Assembly: GCA_030152425.1 (NCBI GenBank)
Contig: JASLJP010000247.1
Coordinates: 1 to 7,417, forward strand
Length of the DNA: 7,417 bases
From: Aquirhabdus sp.
Lineage (GTDB): Bacteria > Pseudomonadota > Gammaproteobacteria > Pseudomonadales > Moraxellaceae
Reading direction: 5' to 3'
Below, in pieces: positions 5,731-7,417 of this stretch. Below the pieces are notes generated by a model that saw only the letters and a program-made list of their open reading frames with translations, was not told the origin of the DNA and did no database searches. Position 1 is the stretch's first letter. Every line of letters begins with the position of its first letter. Position numbers and translations under genes: made by a program.

Positions 5731-6150
5731 TTAGTTCACATCCGGATTGGCTTCTTTGTTGCTCGGCAGGCCGGGCTGGTTGGCGGGGAAGGTGGCGGCA
5801 CCGTTGATGCTGACCACTTGGTCGTTGGTATCAAACAGAATCACGGCGTGTTGACCGCTGGCCGGCTTCAAGCCCGCTTCGCGTGCGACCGTGCCCGGTA
5901 CATAGGTGTAGACGTAGTCCCAGCGATTGGCATTGAGCGTATCGGTGATCGGTGGGGTGCCGAGGATGTAGCGCACTTGCTGGGTGGTCATGCCGACTTT
6001 GACTTGAGCGATCTGGGCTTGGGTCAGCGGCGAGCCTTGCGGGATGTCGATCTTGTACACGCCGATCAGCGAGCACCCACTTTGGCTCAGGCCGAGGAGA
6101 GAGACTGCGAGGAGCGCAGCGGTGATACGAGTCTGCAGGAGTTTTTGCAT
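5731..6150 (-). CDS. bamE: Outer-membrane protein assembly factor BamE (SmpA/OmlA lipoprotein)
   Basis: Lipoprotein subunit of the BAM complex, which inserts beta-barrel proteins into the outer membrane; it binds BamD and phosphatidylglycerol. The protein is 139 aa from ATG 6150. The signal peptide is MQKLLQTRITAALLAVSLL, with the presumed lipidated Cys at C26 in SQSGC. The lipobox is atypical, with Gln at -3 where Leu is usual. After it come VYKIDIPQGSPLTQAQ (31-46), then the family core VKVGMTTQQVRYILGTP (50-66) and NANRWDYVYTY (73-83). A polar Asn/Pro-rich tail follows. An in-frame GTG at 6159 would add three residues and has AGGG 4 nt upstream. ATG 6150 has that AGGG about 13 nt away, so the start is not settled. 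It is divergent from fur, the arrangement known in Pseudomonas (omlA-fur) and Acinetobacter. Confidence 0.95.
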   Translation of the reverse strand: MQKLLQTRITAALLAVSLLGLSQSGCSLIGVYKIDIPQGSPLTQAQIAQVKVGMTTQQVRYILGTPPITDTLNANRWDYVYTYVPGTVAREAGLKPASGQHAVILFDTNDQVVSINGAATFPANQPGLPSNKEANPDVN

Positions 6151-6238
6151 GGAATACACGATGCCCTATCTGTGGTCTAAGAGTGGTCGGTCACGATCAT
6201 CGGCAGGCGCTGAAGTGGCGCGTGATGGTTTGTTACCA

Positions 6239-6257
6239 AGAATATGACGAGTATTCT
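6239..6257. promoter_or_regulatory. Inverted repeat in the bamE-fur intergenic region, candidate operator
   Basis: AGAATA (6239-6244) and TATTCT (6252-6257) are exact complements around a 7-nt centre, about 90 bp upstream of bamE. The minus strand reads TAGAAT at 6258-6253, a possible bamE -10. The sequence does not match a Fur box. The role is unproven. Confidence 0.4.
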
Positions 6258-6275
6258 AGATGTAGTTTGCGGTTA

Positions 6276-6299
6276 TGCGCTAAACTAAGCGCAGGTTTT
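6276..6299 (+). promoter_or_regulatory. Hairpin followed by a short T-run in the bamE-fur region
   Basis: TGCGCT (6276-6281) and AGCGCA (6288-6293) form a 6-bp stem with a 6-nt loop, followed by GG and TTTTT. It lies 138 bp before fur. It could be a small terminator acting on transcripts that leave a promoter further left, or a dyad operator. The rest of the 280-bp interval (6151-6430) shows no ORF of interest and no clear -35/-10 pair for fur. Confidence 0.35.
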
Positions 6300-6430
6300 T
6301 GGTAGCATTTAGTTAACACTTGCGACTGTACTTGATCAGCCGTCTGCCGTTATGCTGCGACTAGCCCCAAAATTACGCATAGGCGTCATCTTAACATGCC
6401 TTGTACTACGCTGCCCATGATGGATCTGTT

Positions 6431-6871
6431 ATGTCGATTACCAATCAAGATTTACGCAAAGCTGGCCTGAAAGTCACGCTGCCGCGCGTGAAAATCCTCG
6501 AGCTGCTGGAGCGTGCCACCGAGCACCATCTGAGTGCCGAAGATATCTATAAAACGCTGCTGGAGCAGGGGGAAGACGTGGGTCTGGCCACCGTCTACCG
6601 CGTGCTGACGCAGTTTGAGACAGCGGGCATCATTGAGCGTCATCAGTTTGAAAACAACTACTCGGTGTTTGAGATCACCCAAGCCGACCATCACGACCAT
6701 ATCGTCTGCCAAAACTGTGGCCGCGTGGTCGAGTTCACCAGCCCGATCATCGAAGCCGAGCAGCATGCCGTGGCGGAGCGTCTGGGCTTTGAGTTGGTCG
6801 GTCACTCGCTGAATCTCTACGTCTACTGCGACAAACCTGAGTGTGTCGACGCGCGTAAAAAACGCAAATAA
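6431..6871 (+). CDS. fur: Ferric uptake regulator Fur
   Basis: Dimeric Fe2+-dependent repressor of iron-acquisition genes. The protein is 146 aa, the usual size. The N-terminal winged helix (about 1-82) includes LRKAGLKVTLPR (8-19), HHLSAEDIY (32-40) and the recognition helix GLATVYRVLTQF (51-62). The dimerisation domain holds the metal ligands at the same numbers as E. coli Fur as I recall them: H33, E81, H88 and H90 for one site, and H87, D89, E108 and H125 for another. It also has the structural-zinc Cys pairs C93-C96 and C133-C138. The tail RKKRK is basic. ATG 6431 is chosen because Fur proteins begin M-(S/T)-x-x-NQDLRKAGLK. A GGAT (6422-6425) lies 5 nt upstream. An upstream in-frame TTG (6401) is unlikely. 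It is divergent from bamE and has its own terminator. I see no obvious autoregulatory Fur box. The identification is certain. Confidence 0.98.
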   Translation: MSITNQDLRKAGLKVTLPRVKILELLERATEHHLSAEDIYKTLLEQGEDVGLATVYRVLTQFETAGIIERHQFENNYSVFEITQADHHDHIVCQNCGRVVEFTSPIIEAEQHAVAERLGFELVGHSLNLYVYCDKPECVDARKKRK

Positions 6872-6892
6872 GTCGTGGTATGAGGGTCAAGC

Positions 6893-6920
6893 AAGGTTGG
6901 GCATAGTCCCAGCCTTTTTT
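6893..6920 (+). terminator. Rho-independent terminator of fur
   Basis: AAGGTTGGG (6893-6901) pairs with CCCAGCCTT (6908-6916), 9 bp with one G-U, around a CATAGT loop. It runs into a six-T tract (6915-6920). It begins 22 nt after the fur stop. Confidence 0.9.
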
Positions 6921-6930
6921 ATGGCCTGTA

Positions 6931-6976
6931 CTTCGTGATTTCGGCATAGCATTTGCAAATTAACACGAAGCATAGC
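6931..6976. repeat. Overlapping small repeats upstream of the peptide-binding protein gene
   Basis: This AT-rich stretch holds CTTCGTG (6931-6937) with its inverted copy CACGAAG (6964-6970). It also holds the 10-bp palindrome ATTTGCAAAT (6951-6960) and direct copies of GCATAGC (6944-6950 and 6970-6976). It sits just upstream of the proposed promoter and could be an operator region. Confidence 0.35.
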
Positions 6977-6977
6977 G

Positions 6978-7005
6978 TTCAAACATTGGGGATTTCTGCT
7001 ATAAA
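6978..7005 (+). promoter_or_regulatory. Possible promoter of the peptide-binding protein gene
   Basis: The -10-like TATAAA (7000-7005) has a -35-like TTCAAA (6978-6983) 16 bp upstream. It lies about 50 bp before the ATG at 7053, after the fur terminator, as expected for an independent unit. Confidence 0.45.
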
Positions 7006-7035
7006 TATCGGCAGCTTAAATCAAGGATGAGCCAG

Positions 7036-7059
7036 ATGAAAGGATGTCAGGAATGCTGA
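7036..7059 (+). CDS. Possible 7-codon leader ORF overlapping the next start
   Basis: ATG 7036 follows AAGGA (7023-7027) at 8-nt spacing and encodes MKGCQEC before TGA at 7057-7059. The stop overlaps the ATG 7053 of the next gene in another frame (ATGCTGA). It could couple translation or be chance; there is no family evidence. Confidence 0.2.
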   Translation: MKGCQEC

Positions 7060-7417
7060 GTGTGCGCACCGCCACGATATGGAATCGCTCCGTTTTGAAT
7101 ACAGCGATGCGCAGCAGCGTTTTAGCATTCTCGATGGCCTGTAGTGCGCTCGGCGCACACGCCGCGACCAATCCCGCTGATCCCAATAAAGTCCTGCATA
7201 TCATCTTCGGTGCGCCTGACGATGGTTTTGATCTGGTGCACTCGTCCAACTATAACTCGGGTGTGATCGGCAGCGCGATCAATGAAACCCTGCTCACCTA
7301 CGACTATCTGGCACGCCCTGCCAAAGTGATTCCCGGTACTGCTGTGGCAATGCCGGAGATCAGCGACGAGGGCAAGACCTATGTGTTTCATATCAAACCC
7401 GGTATCTACTTTGCACC
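7053..7417 (+). CDS. ABC-transporter peptide/solute-binding protein (SBP_bac_5), partial
   Basis: The 5' part of a periplasmic extracellular solute-binding protein, family 5 (oligopeptide/dipeptide/nickel type). It would capture a peptide-like ligand for an ABC importer. 121 codons are present and the gene runs off the window. Residues 1-38 are a long signal peptide with Arg at 5, 12 and 20 and a hydrophobic SSVLAFSMACSALG, with cleavage probably after AHA or AHAA. The mature start NPADPNKVLHIIFGAPDDGFD and the later INETLLTYD, PGTAVAMPEISDEGKTY and VFHIKPGIYFA are typical of the family's N-terminal lobe ('...L..ydy.a....P.lA.s...sdDgktytF.lrkgv.f'). ATG 7053 is chosen because AAAGGA (7039-7044) lies 8 nt upstream. 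In-frame ATG 7044 and ATG 7107 are alternatives. The ligand cannot be told, and transporter genes would be expected downstream. Confidence 0.9.
   Translation, partial: MLSVRTATIWNRSVLNTAMRSSVLAFSMACSALGAHAATNPADPNKVLHIIFGAPDDGFDLVHSSNYNSGVIGSAINETLLTYDYLARPAKVIPGTAVAMPEISDEGKTYVFHIKPGIYFA

Noticed and set aside
5722..6180. 152-codon plus-strand frame opposite bamE
   Set aside because: It lies antisense to the well-supported BamE motifs and covers the bamE terminator side. The product is not recognisable.
6151..6430. Fur box for fur autoregulation
   Set aside because: I found no sequence close to GATAATGATAATCATTATC on either strand in this interval.
1..7417. Mobile element, CRISPR, phage defence or toxin-antitoxin module
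   Set aside because: No repeat arrays, transposase, integrase, tRNA or small toxin/antitoxin pair can be seen. All complete genes but one match conserved chromosomal families.

Overview
The window (7417 bp, roughly 55-58% G+C by eye) is a stretch of gammaproteobacterial chromosome. The Fur protein, the divergent bamE-fur pair and the engB-cytochrome c5 neighbourhood look most like Moraxellaceae (Acinetobacter/Psychrobacter relatives). The G+C is higher than in Acinetobacter or Moraxella, so a higher-GC member of that family, such as a Perlucidibaca-like lineage, is my guess. This rests on recalled protein resemblance, not on a search. I see no mobile elements, CRISPR arrays, tRNAs or rRNAs.

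Layout. 1-133: AT-rich leader with a perfect palindrome. 134-1315 (+): CorA-family Mg2+/divalent-cation channel. 1445-2335 (+): acyl-CoA thioesterase II (tesB). A strong bidirectional terminator separates it from 2465-3262 (-): the ribosome-assembly GTPase EngB (YihA/YsxC). Divergent from engB is a small periplasmic cytochrome c5 (3491-3832, +). Next come an 11-TM membrane protein resembling a degenerate sodium:neurotransmitter-symporter (NSS) protein (4053-5279, +) and a tightly coupled rnfH-family gene (5282-5647, +). A second bidirectional terminator separates rnfH from bamE (5731-6150, -), the outer-membrane assembly lipoprotein. bamE is divergent from fur (6431-6871, +), the iron-responsive repressor, which has its own terminator. 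The window ends inside an ABC-transporter peptide-binding protein (7053-beyond 7417, +).

The genes are mostly independent housekeeping units: cation uptake, acyl-CoA hydrolysis, ribosome assembly, electron transport, envelope assembly and iron regulation. Each is bounded by clear terminators or divergent promoter regions. The only likely operon is the NSS-like gene plus rnfH.

I found no convincing new multi-gene system. The points most worth a second look are the NSS-like protein without the family's signature TM1 motif and coupled to rnfH, a perfect 10-bp GC-rich hairpin at the 5' end of rnfH, three clustered substitutions in the EngB P-loop, and several unexplained inverted or direct repeats in promoter regions.
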